Below, piece by piece: positions 63,042-64,000 of a stretch of 64,000 nt of DNA. A program made the position numbers and the translations under genes. The notes beneath the pieces were generated by a model, which saw nothing but the letters and a program-made list of their open reading frames with translations, was not told the DNA's origin and did no database searches. The stretch is from Rhodobacteraceae bacterium QY30 (GTDB lineage: Bacteria; Pseudomonadota; Alphaproteobacteria; Rhodobacterales; Rhodobacteraceae). Location of the stretch: contig CP023454.1 in the NCBI GenBank assembly GCA_002356635.1, positions 2,588,501 through 2,652,500 of the forward strand, given 5' to 3'. Each line of letters begins with the position of its first letter. The first letter of the stretch is position 1.

Positions 63042-63389
63042 ATGACGATGAACAATTCGGGGAATTTCGAGGCATTCCTGGTCGAGGACATGATCCTGAC
63101 GCTGGCCAATCTGCGCGCCTCGCTCAGTTGGCTGTCGGGAACATCCGGCGACGGCGGCCGCCACCGTGCCGGGTGGGACCGCTTCGATCGCCAGCTTGAG
63201 ATGTTGGAAGCACGGGCGCGCGACCTGCTGGAAGGTGTGAAGGACCGGGGGCGCGCCCCGGCCCCAACGCCCGTCCGCCGTACACCGGAGCCTGCCGTGG
63301 ATGAGGATGACATCGGCAATCTGTTCCTGTTCGGGGCCGAGGATGAACCCGTGCGAGCGGTGTTCCAAAGCCGCCGCCACGCAGGATAG
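63042..63389 (+). CDS. hypothetical protein, unknown function
   Basis: A 115-residue soluble protein that I do not recognise. The first half is likely helical (NFEAFLVEDMILTLANLRASLSWL and RFDRQLEMLEARARDLLEGV). The middle is Pro/Arg-rich, and the end is acidic with DEDDIGNLFLFGAEDEP. AGGGGG precedes the ATG at a good distance. There are no signal peptide or membrane segments. It is convergent with the Hint-domain gene. The clear ribosome site and amphipathic helices support a real gene. Confidence 0.6.
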   Translation: MTMNNSGNFEAFLVEDMILTLANLRASLSWLSGTSGDGGRHRAGWDRFDRQLEMLEARARDLLEGVKDRGRAPAPTPVRRTPEPAVDEDDIGNLFLFGAEDEPVRAVFQSRRHAG

Positions 63390-63405
63390 GGCCGTGTCGG
63401 GCCGC

Positions 63406-64000
63406 TCAGGCCACTTTGGCGGAGACATCCGACGTACGGCAGCCATCGGCCAGCAAGCCGACCAGGGCTGCGGCGCGATCCCCGTCCAGAAGCGGGGCGA
63501 CAGGCGCCGCGCGCCTTCCGCTCCCATCGCAGGCCAGAAGCAGACCCGAGTTGACCCAGATCGCCTCGGCCTGCGAAAAGCGCAAGGTGACAAGGGCCTG
63601 CGCGGCCGGCGGATGACGCAGGGTGCAGCCCCAAAGCCCTGCCAATCGCCCCGCGACCAGCATGACGCGCGGCAGGCCCAGCACATCATGGATGATCGGG
63701 CCGCCGATCAGAACCGGCTGCTCCGGCATCAGCCACAGATCGTCGCAGGTGCCGAGGGTGCCACCGGGAAGATGCACCAGGGGCGCGCAGCCGTCCCCCG
63801 ACGGCCAGACGGTCTGCACCGCGACATCGGCAAGCGGGCGCAGCCCCCCATCCAGCGTGTGGACCAGCGTCCCGCGCCGCAGGTCGGCGGCGTGGCACCA
63901 GCCGCTTGCGGTTTCCACCAGCGCGGCGGCGCTGATCCCGGTGGCCGCGGCATCGATGCGGGGCAGCACGGCCTGACCGACAATGTCGCGTCCCAGACGA
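63406..64000 (-). CDS. Hint-domain protein, partial (5' end outside window)
   Basis: The frame is open to the window edge, so at least 198 residues are seen and the start is missing; a GTG at 63969 is an internal alternative. The sequence ALVETASGWCHAADLRRGTLVHTLDGGLRPLADV fits the Hint (hedgehog/intein) type found in Rhodobacterales, where a domain begins (C/V)ET..G...A..L..GD.V.T.DGG..P. Conserved later parts include VLIGGPIIHDVLGLPRVMLVAGRLAG. The position normally occupied by the nucleophilic Cys of hedgehog/intein domains reads LVETASGW, so self-cleavage is doubtful. Such proteins are often large and secreted. Confidence 0.65.
   Translation of the reverse strand, partial: RLGRDIVGQAVLPRIDAAATGISAAALVETASGWCHAADLRRGTLVHTLDGGLRPLADVAVQTVWPSGDGCAPLVHLPGGTLGTCDDLWLMPEQPVLIGGPIIHDVLGLPRVMLVAGRLAGLWGCTLRHPPAAQALVTLRFSQAEAIWVNSGLLLACDGSGRRAAPVAPLLDGDRAAALVGLLADGCRTSDVSAKVA

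Noticed and set aside
1-64000. tRNA, rRNA, insertion sequence, integrase or prophage genes
   Set aside because: No cloverleaf-like sequences, transposase motifs or phage genes were recognised by reading; I cannot exclude a missed tRNA without a covariance search.

Overview
The window is a GC-rich (roughly 65%) alphaproteobacterial chromosome segment that fits the Rhodobacterales/Rhodobacteraceae. The main reasons are the dcw cluster with DUF2484 next to murB, the divergent bolA / J-domain pair close to cobS-cobT, the surE-pcm-nlpD and radA-cvpA-purF groups, a protein with a C-terminal VPLPA-type sorting tail, and a DUF1127 gene followed by CCUCC-loop small RNA hairpins. I saw no rRNA, tRNA, CRISPR, insertion sequence or prophage. 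Almost all of it is core chromosome, and the unusual content lies in intergenic RNA/DNA signals and in one in-frame insertion.

Layout. 1-5.5 kb: end of an Mla-type lipid ABC permease with its ATPase, a small membrane protein, radA, cvpA, purF and a cysteine-rich DUF1284 protein. 5.5-9.7 kb: a solitary biotin transporter (bioY), an SDR enzyme, then surE-pcm-nlpD, where the NlpD-like LytM domain looks catalytically dead. 9.7-18.7 kb: malate synthase G, aminopeptidase N, a lysozyme-like lipoprotein, a structured intergenic region, gatB, a surface protein with a VPLPA-type tail and a DUF4177 protein. 18.7-29 kb: bolA and a J-domain gene (divergent), a MauG-type dihaem peroxidase, a DUF808 membrane protein, the aerobic cobaltochelatase genes cobS and cobT, and a translationally coupled trio (M24 aminopeptidase P, D-lactate dehydrogenase-like flavoprotein, SnoaL-like protein).

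29-53.5 kb is the division and cell-wall (dcw) cluster, all on the minus strand. In order of transcription it is mraZ, rsmH, ftsL, ftsI, murE, murF, mraY, murD, ftsW, murG, murC, an amino-acid permease that does not belong to the usual cluster, DUF2484, murB, ddl, ftsQ, ftsA, (terminator) ftsZ, (terminator) lpxC, (terminator) bamD, recN. It supplies peptidoglycan precursor synthesis, the divisome, the first committed lipid A step and outer-membrane protein assembly. It is preceded by an unusually long (about 690 bp) leader. This leader carries three sets of roughly 10-bp periodic GGGA/TTCCC repeats resembling a MraZ operator, two adjacent DnaA boxes and a strong hairpin at the place where Rhodobacter sphaeroides encodes the sRNA UpsM.

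54-64 kb: mrp, a DUF1127 gene with eight consecutive CUCCUCC-loop hairpins ending in a terminator (a CcsR/'cuckoo' RNA array), a YdeI-like protein, uvrD with an AT-richer in-frame coiled-coil insertion, a large divergent regulatory region with tandem TTYGCA repeats, pyruvate carboxylase, an unknown small protein and a Hint-domain protein that runs off the end.

The best candidates for follow-up are the hairpin array at 55.7-56.03 kb, the periodic repeats upstream of mraZ, and the insertion in uvrD.
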